A stretch of DNA of 64,000 nt, taken from NCBI GenBank assembly GCA_036841525.1, contig DAITVZ010000001.1, forward strand, positions 1-64,000, given 5' to 3'. This DNA comes from JAAYEA01 sp012689325 (GTDB lineage Bacteria; Chloroflexota; Anaerolineae; JAAYEA01). The position numbers and the translations under genes were made by a program. Positions 1 to 7,948 of the stretch are shown here, piece after piece. How positions within the stretch are numbered: the first letter of the stretch is position 1; the number at the start of each line of letters is the position of its first letter. A model generated the notes under the pieces. That model worked only from the letters and a program-made list of their open reading frames with translations. It was not told the DNA's origin and did no database searches.

Positions 1-33
1 GCGGGCGTTTCTTGCCTCAATGTGACGCTCATC

Positions 34-987
34 TTATAGTCCAGCAAGCTTGGCATATCTTCCTAGAACTCGATGGCCAGCCATTACGCAGAGGGTGGTC
101 ACAGCTAGTATAACGATTGAGCGTAACGGGAAAAACAGATATCCGTATCCAGGGACTCTTTCCAATACAGACATCACTAGATTATGTGACAAGTATATCC
201 CAAATGAGCAGTTGCCTATTGTGATTAGCGCTCGGCTCAGAAGGCTGTCTGCCAGCTCAACACCATCATCTTTGATATACCTATAGGCAAGCAAGCACGC
301 CACTGTAGAGGTCAGAATGGATGTGAGCCTGACCTGACTTGTTGCCAGGTCATAGTTCCCATAGATCATCCAAACGAATCCCTCAACTTCGGATAACAAT
401 AGAACCACTGCATACATTCCAATGGTCTTTTTCCAACTATCACCATACTCAAATACGTGATTGCCCAGTCCAAGGCCGAGGTAATAGTAAGTAAACCAGA
501 CCAAGCATAGCGTAGCCGGAAACGGAAAGCCTAATTCAACACCAGCAAATGTACAGATGTATCGAATGATCAAGACGGATATGGGTGCAATTGTCCATCC
601 AATCCATCGATACTTGGACTTGAGCAATCTCCCAATAGCGGGAGTAAGCAGCACAAGCTGGATGTAGACAAAGATATAGTAGAATGAATGATGAGCGTTC
701 GCAGTCAACAGATTGACTATGAGGCTTGAGTATGATCCGTACGCCACCGTATAGATCAAACTCCACAGCAAATACGGGACAATGACTCTGCCTATTCTCT
801 TCTTATAGAAAGAGCCCAAATCGTTGATTTCAAGCTTGGTCAGATATCCTGAGCAGAAGATAAACATGGCGACTGCATAGTTGATAAAGGGCCTGACTCC
901 TACACCGACCACACCATCAGTGTTGGAGTGAATCATAACCACTGCACAGATAGCAAGCGCACGTATGATCTGGATTTTCTTGTTCAC
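34..987 (-). CDS. Acyltransferase-3 family membrane protein (OafA/WecH-like)
   Basis: 317-aa polytopic membrane protein of the acyltransferase-3 family, which moves acetyl or other acyl groups onto sugars or lipids at the cell surface. The N-terminal RALAICAVVMIHS carries the family's conserved membrane His near residue 20, and about eight to ten hydrophobic segments follow, including FIFCSGY and PYLLWSLIY typical of the family. The start codon is GTG at 987; upstream AGG-rich sequence is only a loose ribosome site. The gene is clearly more AT-rich than everything to its right and uses many A/T-ending codons, which suggests recent transfer. The acceptor cannot be told from sequence. Confidence 0.8.
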   Translation of the reverse strand: MNKKIQIIRALAICAVVMIHSNTDGVVGVGVRPFINYAVAMFIFCSGYLTKLEINDLGSFYKKRIGRVIVPYLLWSLIYTVAYGSYSSLIVNLLTANAHHSFYYIFVYIQLVLLTPAIGRLLKSKYRWIGWTIAPISVLIIRYICTFAGVELGFPFPATLCLVWFTYYYLGLGLGNHVFEYGDSWKKTIGMYAVVLLLSEVEGFVWMIYGNYDLATSQVRLTSILTSTVACLLAYRYIKDDGVELADSLLSRALITIGNCSFGIYLSHNLVMSVLERVPGYGYLFFPLRSIVILAVTTLCVMAGHRVLGRYAKLAGL

Positions 988-1046
988 ATTGCCCTATATC
1001 CTTTCCTGACAGATTTCATCCAGATGCCGTTCTTTTAGTTACCCAA

Positions 1047-2300
1047 CTATTGCTTTTCGAGATTCACTCTCGACAACAATGCCACTGTCTCGACATGGTA
1101 CGTCTGCGGGAACATGTCCACGGGCTGGATGTACCGCGCCTCATACCCGCCATCGGCCAGGATGCGCAGGTCGCGGGCCAGCGAGGCGGGGTCGCAGGAG
1201 ACGTAGGCGATGCGCTGGGGCGCCAGCTTGATCAGGGCCGCCAAGGCCCCGGCAGCCACCCCCGCCCGCGGCGGGTCCAACACCACGAGCTCGACGCCCG
1301 GCTCCACCTCCGCGATGGCCTCCTCGACGCTGCCCTGCCAGAGCTCGACGTTCTCCAGACCCTCGGTGTTTTCCACCGCGTCGGCGATGGCGCCCTCGCT
1401 CTCTTCCACGCCGATCACCTGGCGCACCTGGCTGGCCAGGGCCAACCCAAAGGTCCCCACGCCGCAAAAGAGGTCCAGCAGCCGCTCGCCGCCCGTCGGC
1501 GCCAGCGCCTCGCGGACCAGCCGCACCAGGTGCTCCGCCTGGTCGGTGTTGACCTGGAAAAAGCTCTCGGCCGAGATGCGGTAGCGCCGCCCGGCCAGCT
1601 CCTCATGGATGTGGTCGTCGCCCACCAGGACCCGCAGCGCGCCCTCGGGGGGCAGCAGAACCAGCGATAGGGGCAGGTCATCCACCTCGATCTCGGGCTC
1701 GTCGCCCTCGACATCTAGGATCACCATGCGGTCCTCGGTGCGGGTTCCCGCCCGGAGCGAGACCTGCCGCAGGCCGGGATAGTCCAGGTCCAGCGAGGCC
1801 AGCACCTCCTCGATCAGCGGGTGCGGCAGATAGCACTCTTCGATGGCGACCACGTCATGGCTCCGCGCCGCCAGGTAGCCGAGGTTGCCTTCGCGGTCCG
1901 GCGTCAACTGCACGTGGTTGCGATAGTGCCAGGGCTCGTCCATGCCCAGGGTGGGCCGCACCGGCACATCGGGCAGCTTGGCGATGCGCGCCATCTGCTC
2001 CTGGACGATGCGCTGTTTATAGGCGAGTTGTTGGGGATAGGCGATGTGTTGCCAGTGGCAGCCGCCGCACCGGCCAAAGTGCCGGCAGGGCGGCGTTACC
2101 CGGTGGGGAGAGGCCGCCAGCACCTCGAGCAGCTCGCCGCGCACATAGTGGGACTTGGCCTCGGTGACCCTGACCCGCGCGCGGTCGCCGGGCACGCCAT
2201 AGGGCACAAAGCAAACCAGGCCCTCATGACGTCCCAGGGCGTCGCCGCCGTGGGTGATATCCGTCAGCTCCAGCTCGATGAGGTCACCCCGAGAGACCAT
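1047..2300 (-). CDS. rlmD: 23S rRNA uracil-C5 methyltransferase (RlmD/RumA/TrmA family)
   Basis: SAM-dependent RNA m5U methyltransferase, about 417 aa. Residues 1-58 form a TRAM RNA-binding domain. Cys72, Cys78 and Cys81 (CRHFGRCGGC) plus a later Cys (EECYLPHP) match the [4Fe-4S] ligands of RlmD. The SAM site is LLDLFCGVGTFGLAL; VVLDPPRAG and the catalytic SCDPASLARDL (Cys369) are intact. I place the start at ATG 2300 with GAGGGG just upstream. The in-frame ATG at 2339 lies inside the -10 box of the promoter and so should not be transcribed. Which uridine is modified (U1939, U747 or tRNA U54) cannot be told, so the symbol is tentative. Confidence 0.9.
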   Translation of the reverse strand: MVSRGDLIELELTDITHGGDALGRHEGLVCFVPYGVPGDRARVRVTEAKSHYVRGELLEVLAASPHRVTPPCRHFGRCGGCHWQHIAYPQQLAYKQRIVQEQMARIAKLPDVPVRPTLGMDEPWHYRNHVQLTPDREGNLGYLAARSHDVVAIEECYLPHPLIEEVLASLDLDYPGLRQVSLRAGTRTEDRMVILDVEGDEPEIEVDDLPLSLVLLPPEGALRVLVGDDHIHEELAGRRYRISAESFFQVNTDQAEHLVRLVREALAPTGGERLLDLFCGVGTFGLALASQVRQVIGVEESEGAIADAVENTEGLENVELWQGSVEEAIAEVEPGVELVVLDPPRAGVAAGALAALIKLAPQRIAYVSCDPASLARDLRILADGGYEARYIQPVDMFPQTYHVETVALLSRVNLEKQ

Positions 2301-2337
2301 TTTCCCCTCGCTCCGCGATCCGAATAGCGCCGCTCCC

Positions 2338-2366
2338 AATTATAGCCGATGTGGGGCTTCGGCCAA
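2338..2366 (-). promoter_or_regulatory. SigA-type promoter for the RNA methyltransferase
   Basis: On the minus strand, -35 TTGGCC (2366-2361), 17-nt spacer, -10 TATAAT (2343-2338). The -35 lies in the left arm of the dyad at 2360-2397. It predicts a leader of about 30 nt before ATG 2300. Confidence 0.7.
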
Positions 2367-2397
2367 ATCGCGAGGCCCTGCGGGCGCGATTTGGCCG
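2360..2397. repeat. Perfect 13-bp inverted repeat holding the -35 boxes of two divergent promoters
   Basis: CGGCCAAATCGCG (2360-2372), 12-nt centre, CGCGATTTGGCCG (2385-2397). Each arm contains TTGGCC read outward, which is the -35 of one of the two divergent promoters. A protein bound here would cover both, so an operator is a reasonable reading; a chance dyad is possible. Confidence 0.75.
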
Positions 2398-2419
2398 CCG
2401 GCGCGCCTGGCGGTATAAT
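2391..2419 (+). promoter_or_regulatory. SigA-type promoter for the M23 peptidase operon
   Basis: -35 TTGGCC (2391-2396), 17-nt spacer, -10 TATAAT (2414-2419), followed by AAGGAGG and GTG 2439. The leader is very short, about 12 nt. Confidence 0.75.
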
Positions 2420-2438
2420 GGACTTTCAAGGAGGCACC

Positions 2439-3542
2439 GTGCCCATCCAAACAAAACATCCTGCTCGCCTGATTCTGCTCGCGATCTGCCTGGCGCTGGC
2501 CCTCTTGGTAGGCTGCGATGCCGCGGACGGACCTATCCGGCTGGCTTTCTGGGTGCCCACCGCCACGGCCACACCTTCCGCCACGGCGACCGCGACCGAG
2601 ACCGCCACCCCAACGGTGACCGAGACGCCGACCGCGACCTTTACGGCGACCCCCTCGCCCACCTCCACGGCCACGCCGACCCAGACGCACACGCCCACGG
2701 CCACAGCAACCCACTCGCCGACGCCCAGCCCCACGGCCACGGTGCCGCCGCTCGAGCTGACCCTAACCCTATCGTCGCCGGTGGTCAAGCAAGGCCACAC
2801 CCTGGGCATCGAGATCGAATCCAGCCGCCCCGTGAGCTTGACCGGCTTTTTCAACGGCAAGCTCTTGCACTTTAGCGAGGTGCCGCAAGGTGGCTGGGCG
2901 GTGGTGGGCTTTGGACCCTGGGCGGAGGCGCGCTCCTACCTCTTGCAGGTGGCCGCCCGCGACCAGTTGGGCGCGCAGCAGGCCGTCACGGCGACGGTCG
3001 AGGTGCAGGCCATGTCCTTTGGCACCGACTATTTGACCATAGCCCCTGGCCTGAGCGACCTGTTGGACCCGAAGGTGCGCGAAGCGGAAACCATCCAGTT
3101 GGCCAAGGTCTTTGCCAGCTCGGCGGCGCTCCCGTATTGGTCCGGCAATTTCATCTTGCCGGTGCAGAGCGCCATTACCTCAGTGTATGGCACGTCGCGC
3201 TCTTATAACCAGGCGCCGCCCAGCAGCTACCACGCGGGCCTGGACTTGCGCGGCGGCACGGGGACGCCCATCGCGGCGGCGCAGGCCGGCCGCGTCGTGA
3301 TGGCCGAGCGGACCCGGGTTCGCGGCAACGTGGTGGTGATCGACCATGGGATGGGCGTGCATACCCTGTATGCCCACATGAACACGATCTCGGTGGCGCC
3401 AGACCAGTTGGTGGAACGCGGCGAGATCATTGGTACGGTGGGCAGCACCGGCCTGGTCACGGGGCCGCACTTGCATTGGGAGCTGCGGGTCGGCGGCGAG
3501 GCCGTCAACCCCCTAGAGTGGACGGAACGGAGCTTTCCATGA
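2439..3542 (+). CDS. Secreted M23-family metalloendopeptidase lipoprotein
   Basis: About 367 aa. Start chosen at GTG 2439 because AAGGAGG lies 5 nt upstream and the in-frame ATG at 2349 precedes the -10 box. A signal peptide ends in a lipobox (LLVGC, Cys26). Residues about 35-105 are a low-complexity Thr/Pro/Ala linker, followed by a beta-rich region. The C-terminal LytM/M23 domain has the zinc-site pieces YHAGLDL and PHLHWE and the usual TLYAHM strand. M23 enzymes cut peptidoglycan cross-bridges outside the membrane. Its TGA overlaps the ATG of the next gene (ATGA), so the two are probably co-translated. Confidence 0.9.
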   Translation: MPIQTKHPARLILLAICLALALLVGCDAADGPIRLAFWVPTATATPSATATATETATPTVTETPTATFTATPSPTSTATPTQTHTPTATATHSPTPSPTATVPPLELTLTLSSPVVKQGHTLGIEIESSRPVSLTGFFNGKLLHFSEVPQGGWAVVGFGPWAEARSYLLQVAARDQLGAQQAVTATVEVQAMSFGTDYLTIAPGLSDLLDPKVREAETIQLAKVFASSAALPYWSGNFILPVQSAITSVYGTSRSYNQAPPSSYHAGLDLRGGTGTPIAAAQAGRVVMAERTRVRGNVVVIDHGMGVHTLYAHMNTISVAPDQLVERGEIIGTVGSTGLVTGPHLHWELRVGGEAVNPLEWTERSFP

Positions 3543-4309
3543 GCGAGAGTGGCGCGGAATTCTACAAAGGCCGGCCGCTGGTGTTCGGCCATCGCGGCGC
3601 GCGGCAGGCTGCGCCGGAGAACACCCTGGCCGCCTTTCGCAAGGCGCACGAGATGGGCGCGGACGGCATCGAGCTGGACGTGATGCTTTCCGCCGATGGC
3701 GTCCCGGTGGTCATTCACGACTCGACCGTGGACCGCACCACCAATGGCAGCGGGCGCGTGAGGGAGCTGACCCTGGACCAACTGCGCGAGCTGGATGCCG
3801 GCGGGCGCTTTGCGAGCCAGTTCAGCGGCGAGCCGATCCCTACCCTGGCCGAGGTGCTGGACGCTTTCGGGAGCGCGCTGCGGATCAACATCGAGCTCAA
3901 AAGCGCCTCGGCAGGGGACGATGGGCTGGAGACGCAGGTGGTGGAGCTATTGCGCGCCAGGTCGTTGGGCCGCTCCATCGTCTTTTCCTCGTTCAACCCG
4001 CTATCGCTCTGGCGAGCCAAGCGCCTGGCCCCCGAAATCCGCCGGGGCCTGCTCTATGCCCCCGACATGCCCGTCTACCTGAGCCGCGCCTGGGCGGCGC
4101 CGTTTCTGGGGCTGGATGCGGTGCATCCGGAGGGGCGGATGGTGGACGCCGGGTATGTACGCTGGGCGCACGGCAAGGGCTACCACGTCAACGTCTGGAC
4201 GGTGAACGAGCCGCCCGAGATGCTGCGCCTGATCGAGTTGGGCGTGGACGTGCTCATCACCGACCGCCCGGACGTGGCCCGCACCCTGGTGGACGCCCAG
4301 AGGAGATAG
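3539..4309 (+). CDS. Glycerophosphodiester phosphodiesterase
   Basis: 256-aa GDPD enzyme that hydrolyses glycerophosphodiesters to glycerol-3-phosphate and an alcohol. GHRGARQAAPENT contains the HR and PENT motifs, GIELDVMLSADGVPVVIHD gives the metal-binding E-x-D and catalytic His, and NIELKS follows. There is no signal peptide, so a cytoplasmic UgpQ-like enzyme is likely. The start ATG 3539 overlaps the preceding stop by 4 bp; an extension to 3476 would only read shadow sequence. rlmE follows three bases after the stop. Confidence 0.92.
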   Translation: MSESGAEFYKGRPLVFGHRGARQAAPENTLAAFRKAHEMGADGIELDVMLSADGVPVVIHDSTVDRTTNGSGRVRELTLDQLRELDAGGRFASQFSGEPIPTLAEVLDAFGSALRINIELKSASAGDDGLETQVVELLRARSLGRSIVFSSFNPLSLWRAKRLAPEIRRGLLYAPDMPVYLSRAWAAPFLGLDAVHPEGRMVDAGYVRWAHGKGYHVNVWTVNEPPEMLRLIELGVDVLITDRPDVARTLVDAQRR

Positions 4310-4312
4310 CGG

Positions 4313-4933
4313 ATGGGCGGGCATTGGCGCAAGAACCAGGGCCAGGACCGGTATTTCCGCCAGGCGAAGGAAGAGGGCTATCGCTCCCGTTCCGCCTTCA
4401 AGCTGGAACAGATCAACAGCAAGTTCGCCGTGATCCGCAAGGGCGATCGGGTGCTGGATTTGGGCGCGGCGCCCGGCGGGTGGTCGCAGATTACCCAGAA
4501 GTGGGTGGGCCCCCAGGGGCGGGTCATCGCTGTCGATCTCCAGGCCATGGACCCCATCCCTGGCGTGACGATCATTACCGGCGATATGCTGGCGCCGGAG
4601 GTGCAGGCGCGCCTCCACGAGGCCGCCCAGGGCCAGGTGGATGTGGTGTTATGCGACGCGGCTCCGGCCACCTCGGGCATCCGCGACCGCGACCATGCGC
4701 GCTCCATCGAGCTGGCCGAGATGGCGCTGGCGTTGGCCCGCGAGCTGCTCAAGCCCGGCGGCCATTTCGTGGTCAAGGTCTTCGAGGGCGAGTATTTCCC
4801 CGGCTTTTTGCAGGAGGCGCGCCGCTGGTTTGCCTCGGTCAAGCCGCATCACCCGGACGCCTCCCGCGAGGAGAGCCGCGAGATGTACGTCGTTGCCCAG
4901 CGGCTGCGCGCCGCCGAGCCGCCCCCTGCTTAA
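4313..4933 (+). CDS. rlmE: 23S rRNA (uridine-2'-O-)-methyltransferase RlmE/FtsJ
   Basis: 206-aa Rossmann methyltransferase for 2'-O-methylation of a 23S A-loop uridine. SRSAFKLEQI is the family's N-terminal signature with the first Lys of the catalytic KDKE tetrad. VLDLGAAPGGWSQ is the SAM site, DVVLCDAAPATSG holds the Asp, GGHFVVKVFEG the second Lys, and the final Glu lies near SREESREMYVV. Length is normal. It closes a three-gene operon and converges on the PfkB kinase; the two TAA stops share the TTAA at 4930-4933. Confidence 0.94.
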   Translation: MGGHWRKNQGQDRYFRQAKEEGYRSRSAFKLEQINSKFAVIRKGDRVLDLGAAPGGWSQITQKWVGPQGRVIAVDLQAMDPIPGVTIITGDMLAPEVQARLHEAAQGQVDVVLCDAAPATSGIRDRDHARSIELAEMALALARELLKPGGHFVVKVFEGEYFPGFLQEARRWFASVKPHHPDASREESREMYVVAQRLRAAEPPPA

Positions 4934-5859
4934 CCTCGCGACTTGAACGTGTCCACCTCTGCTCGCGTGGGCATGGCGGCCATGGTCCCAAAGCGCGTCA
5001 CGGCCAGCGCCCCCGCGGCGTTCCCCAGCCGGACCGCTTCCGGCAGCGCTTGGCCCTCGGCCAGGGCCAGGGTCAGCGCCGAGGTAAAGGCATCGCCTGC
5101 GCCGGTGGTATCCACCACCTCCACCGCATAGCCCGGCACGAGCTGGCTTGCCTGGGGCGTGACCAGGAGCGCTCCCCGCTTGCCCATTTTGACCACCACG
5201 GCCTGCGGGCCCAGCGCCAGGATATCGGCGGCGGCTCGCCGCGCCGCGGCCTCGTCCTCCACGGGATATCCCACCAGGTAGCTGGCCTCCAGCATGTTGG
5301 GTGAAAGCACGGTGGCATGCCGCCAGGTCTCGGGCCCATAGTGGCGCGGCGGCCCGGCATCCACCACGGCCGGCACGTGGTGCTGGCGCGCGCCCTCGAT
5401 CACGGTCCTGACTACCTCCTCGGGGATCTCGAAATTCACCAGCACAGCGTCCAGGCTGGACCAGCGCGCCGCCAGCGCCTGCTCGACATAGGCGGCATCC
5501 AGCCCGGCGTTGGCGCCGATGGCGACCAGGATGGTGTTCTCGCGCTGGTCGTCCACCATGATGATGGCGATGCCGGTGTGGCGCTCCGGATCGATGACCA
5601 CCGCGCTGGTATCCACCCCGGCCTGGCGCACGGTCTCTAGCTCGGCGCGGCCGAATGGGTCGTCGCCGACCCGGCCCAGCAGGGTAGAGTGGGCGCCCAT
5701 CCGCGCCAGGGCCACCGCCGAGTTGGCGCCTTTGCCGCCCGGCCCCATCTGAAAGCCGTGGGCCAGCAGGTTTTCGCCGGTCTGGGGCACGCGCGGCGTG
5801 GTAACGGCCAGGTCCATGATGATGCTGCCGATGACGGCGATGTTGGGCTGACGTGACAT
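4930..5859 (-). CDS. rbsK: PfkB-family sugar kinase, ribokinase-like
   Basis: 309-aa carbohydrate kinase, probably phosphorylating ribose at O5. Start ATG 5859 has GGGAGAG upstream; the ATG at 5889 overlaps a poor -10 region. GSIIMDLAV and FQMGPGGKGANSAVALARMG form the substrate-binding N-terminus with the ribokinase-type GGKGAN. VVDTTGAGDAFTSALTLALAEG is PfkB signature 2 with the catalytic Asp in GAGD. No transport or sugar regulator genes are adjacent, so the ribose assignment rests on family resemblance. Confidence 0.85.
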   Translation of the reverse strand: MSRQPNIAVIGSIIMDLAVTTPRVPQTGENLLAHGFQMGPGGKGANSAVALARMGAHSTLLGRVGDDPFGRAELETVRQAGVDTSAVVIDPERHTGIAIIMVDDQRENTILVAIGANAGLDAAYVEQALAARWSSLDAVLVNFEIPEEVVRTVIEGARQHHVPAVVDAGPPRHYGPETWRHATVLSPNMLEASYLVGYPVEDEAAARRAAADILALGPQAVVVKMGKRGALLVTPQASQLVPGYAVEVVDTTGAGDAFTSALTLALAEGQALPEAVRLGNAAGALAVTRFGTMAAMPTRAEVDTFKSRG

Positions 5860-5912
5860 GAGCTCTCTCCCGTGGCGTGTTGCGCTCATTGTATCACGGA
5901 TCGGGCGGGATG

Positions 5913-5941
5913 TTGCAAACCAGGGGATTGTCTGGTATGAT
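5913..5941 (+). promoter_or_regulatory. Promoter for the small membrane protein gene
   Basis: -35 TTGCAA (5913-5918), 17 nt, -10 TATGAT (5936-5941). The palindromic TTGCAA could also serve the divergent kinase gene, but its spacing to TACAAT on that strand would be 19 nt. Confidence 0.5.
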
Positions 5942-5981
5942 GGGGCTACTCTCGGGGGCCGCGAGGCAGCAAAGGAGCAAG

Positions 5982-6305
5982 GTGACCAATCTTTTCGATC
6001 CCAAGATCATGCGGGGCATGCTGTATGGCTTTCTGGCAGGGCTGGTGGTTGGGGTGATCGTGAACGCGGCGGGCGTGGCGTATTCTCCGCTGCGCGCGGC
6101 CTTTTGGGGGGCGGTGGTGGGCGGCTTTGCCGTCTATTGGCCACGCTTTGCCAACCTGGGCGCTGTGATCACGCGGCGGCCCCTGGAGCATCAACGAAAC
6201 ATGATCGTTGGCATCCTCGCGCTCGTCGTCTTTGCCGCCTTCTTGCTGCTGGTGATGATCGGCGGCGGAACGCTGCTCGTCAAGTGCTTCCCCTCGCTCG
6301 AGTGA
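5982..6305 (+). CDS. Small membrane protein of unknown function
   Basis: 107 aa. Start GTG 5982 is set by AAAGGAG (5971-5977) 4-5 nt upstream and by the promoter at 5913-5941; the in-frame ATG at 5877 lies before that promoter. Three hydrophobic stretches are visible: residues about 10-30 (MLYGFLAGLVVGVIVNAAGV), 35-50 (AAFWGAVVGGFAVYW) and 75-95 (MIVGILALVVFAAFLLLVMI). I do not recognise a family. It is followed 56 bp later by another unrecognised gene, perhaps in the same transcript. Confidence 0.75.
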   Translation: MTNLFDPKIMRGMLYGFLAGLVVGVIVNAAGVAYSPLRAAFWGAVVGGFAVYWPRFANLGAVITRRPLEHQRNMIVGILALVVFAAFLLLVMIGGGTLLVKCFPSLE

Positions 6306-6361
6306 TCCGAGACGGCCAGCGGCGCGCCAAAGCCGCACGCTGGCGGGTTTGAGGAGGCGCG

Positions 6362-6784
6362 ATGCCCAAGCCGGAGCGACGAATCGGCCTTTCGGCCTTG
6401 CGAGAGGCTTTGCAGCCCCTGGCCCGCCGGCTGTCCTGGAGCAAGCCGGCCGAGTCCGGGGTGTGCTATACGATCCTGCCGCCTTACGAGATCCCCGGCC
6501 TCATCGTCGTGACGGGCCTGCTGGTGGAAAACCGCGGCCCAGATGCCGCTCATAACGTGCGGATCAACATCAGTTATGAGGGCACCCAGGTGGCGATGAT
6601 CCACCACATGCAGGTGGTCAGCGACGAAGCGTATGTCCTGCGCGGCGGCGGGGAGCAGCACCGCTTCGCCACCATCCGCCTCCGCCAGATGTTGCCCGGC
6701 AGCAAGCTCTTTGTCTATATGGCGACCTCGGATACCGTCCCGCCAGAAGTCCGCCTCTCCACGTACGAAAAGGCCAGCAAGTAG
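6362..6784 (+). CDS. Conserved-looking hypothetical protein, beta-rich
   Basis: 140 aa with a clear ribosome site (GAGGAGG) before ATG 6362. There is no signal peptide or membrane segment. After a basic N-terminus the protein is mostly predicted strand (GLIVVTGLLVENRGPDAAHNVRI, then HHMQVVSDEAYVLRGG), resembling an immunoglobulin-like or CARDB-type sandwich; that is an impression only. It lies between a small membrane protein and the convergent MBL hydrolase. No function can be assigned. Confidence 0.75.
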   Translation: MPKPERRIGLSALREALQPLARRLSWSKPAESGVCYTILPPYEIPGLIVVTGLLVENRGPDAAHNVRINISYEGTQVAMIHHMQVVSDEAYVLRGGGEQHRFATIRLRQMLPGSKLFVYMATSDTVPPEVRLSTYEKASK

Positions 6785-6794
6785 CCGCTCTGCG

Positions 6795-7451
6795 CTAGGC
6801 TTCCCACGAGGCGATCAGCCCCCCCAGCAAGCGCGGGCCACGCAGCGGCTCGCCGTGACCCGTTAGCAGCACCTGCGCGTCCAACCCAGCCAATCGCCGA
6901 ATGGTTTCGCGGGCCAGCGCCGCGTCTTGCATGGTGAACCGCCACATCTCCCGGCAGCGCCCGTGGTCCGAGAGCAGCAGGTCGCCCACGAGCAGCACCG
7001 GGGGCCGATAGAGACTGATGCTGCCCAGGGAGTGGCCGGGGGTGTGGAGCACCTGCCAGCCGGCGAGGGTCTCCCCGCCTTCCAGCAGCTCGTCCACGGC
7101 CAGGTCGACACGGCCTAGCACCCCGGAGGTCAATCGCTTAAGCCAGGGACGGCGCGGCTCCGTTCCGGCGATGCAGGGCGCGTCCAGGCGGTGGGCATAG
7201 ACCCGGGCCCCCGTCAGCCGGCGCAGCTCCGGCGCGCTGCCGATGTGGTCCACGTCGTGGTGGGTGAGCACGATGTGGCGCAGCGCCTCGGGCGCCAGCC
7301 CCTGGCTCTCCATGTAACTGACGATCCGGGACGCGTGGCCGGGCATCCCCGTGTCCACCAGCAGCGGCTCAGGATCGAGGGACAGATAGGCATTGACGGC
7401 CTGCCCTGCCTTCCCCAGGCTGATTCTGTGCAGGCCGGGCATGATCTCCAT
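6795..7451 (-). CDS. MBL-fold metallohydrolase
   Basis: 218-aa metallo-beta-lactamase-fold hydrolase of the glyoxalase II/Zn-hydrolase type. The metal motif is THHDVDHIG (HxHxDH form); later ligands are HTPGHSLGS, LVGDLLLSDHG and LTGHGEP. Start ATG 7451 has AAGGAGG 6-7 nt upstream. An alternative ATG at 7469 would overlap the stop of the upstream zinc-ribbon gene. The two genes form a bicistronic unit from the promoter at 7734-7761. The substrate is unknown. Confidence 0.9.
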   Translation of the reverse strand: MEIMPGLHRISLGKAGQAVNAYLSLDPEPLLVDTGMPGHASRIVSYMESQGLAPEALRHIVLTHHDVDHIGSAPELRRLTGARVYAHRLDAPCIAGTEPRRPWLKRLTSGVLGRVDLAVDELLEGGETLAGWQVLHTPGHSLGSISLYRPPVLLVGDLLLSDHGRCREMWRFTMQDAALARETIRRLAGLDAQVLLTGHGEPLRGPRLLGGLIASWEA

Positions 7452-7465
7452 GTGGATCCTCCTTG

Positions 7466-7705
7466 TCATGCGGCGTGGTGAGGGCGCGGCCGGAACCGCT
7501 CGGTTACGTCGAAGGCCCAACTGGCGCGGGCGCCGCACTGCCGGCAGCGCGCCGTCAGCAGGTCGAGGTAGCGGCCCTCGCGCCGCACCAGCGCCTGGGA
7601 GCCGAGCTGATAGCGCCCGCCACAGGCGCAGCGCTGCTGGGCCAAGTAGGCATACTCTTCGCTGATCTTGGTGACGGGGATGGCGCGTGCCGGGCTGTCT
7701 CCCAT
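7466..7705 (-). CDS. Small zinc-ribbon protein
   Basis: 79 aa. Start ATG 7705 follows AAGGAG; the upstream in-frame ATG at 7735 falls within the -10 box. Four cysteines are arranged as CACGG and, about 30 residues later, CRQCG, which is the layout of a zinc ribbon. No catalytic domain is present. It is co-transcribed with the MBL hydrolase, so it may be an accessory metal or nucleic-acid-binding protein, but this is speculation. Confidence 0.75.
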   Translation of the reverse strand: MGDSPARAIPVTKISEEYAYLAQQRCACGGRYQLGSQALVRREGRYLDLLTARCRQCGARASWAFDVTERFRPRPHHAA

Positions 7706-7733
7706 ATGGCGCTCCTTGTGGGCTGATGCGCGC

Positions 7734-7761
7734 ATTATATGCCCTGGCGGGGGCCTGTCAA
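7734..7761 (-). promoter_or_regulatory. Near-consensus promoter for the zinc-ribbon/MBL pair
   Basis: Minus strand: -35 TTGACA (7761-7756), 16 nt, -10 TATAAT (7739-7734). One of the two best matches to consensus in the window. Confidence 0.8.
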
Positions 7762-7796
7762 TGCCGGGGCGCCGGATAGCGCGATGCGCCTGGGAT

Positions 7797-7824
7797 TTGA
7801 CATTTCTGCAGTTTCAGCTATGAT
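7797..7824 (+). promoter_or_regulatory. Promoter for the DksA-like gene
   Basis: -35 TTGACA (7797-7802), 16 nt, -10 TATGAT (7819-7824). It predicts a leader of about 118 nt that includes the terminator-like hairpin at 7856-7885. Confidence 0.7.
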
Positions 7825-7855
7825 AACGTACCAACGTGATCTACAAGCGCCAAGT

Positions 7856-7885
7856 CCTGCCCGCTTTTCTGCGGGCGGGATTTTT
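7856..7885 (+). terminator. Terminator-like hairpin inside the DksA-like gene leader
   Basis: CCTGCCCGC (7856-7864) pairs with GCGGGCGGG (7871-7879) with one G-U, loop TTTTCT, followed by ATTTTT. It lies between promoter and start codon, so it may attenuate transcription. Confidence 0.55.
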
Positions 7886-7948
7886 CTAATCCATGTTGGC
7901 CCGGTTGGATCCCGCCGCCTTTTGGGGCACAACACAGGAGTTATGCTC

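Noticed and set aside
1..33. Partial gene at the left edge
   Set aside because: Too short; no frame with recognisable coding sequence beyond the end of the acyltransferase gene.
2560..2760. Repeated ACG/CCACGG pattern in the M23 gene as a DNA tandem repeat
   Set aside because: It encodes the Thr/Pro/Ala linker common in secreted proteins of this genome and is irregular at the DNA level.
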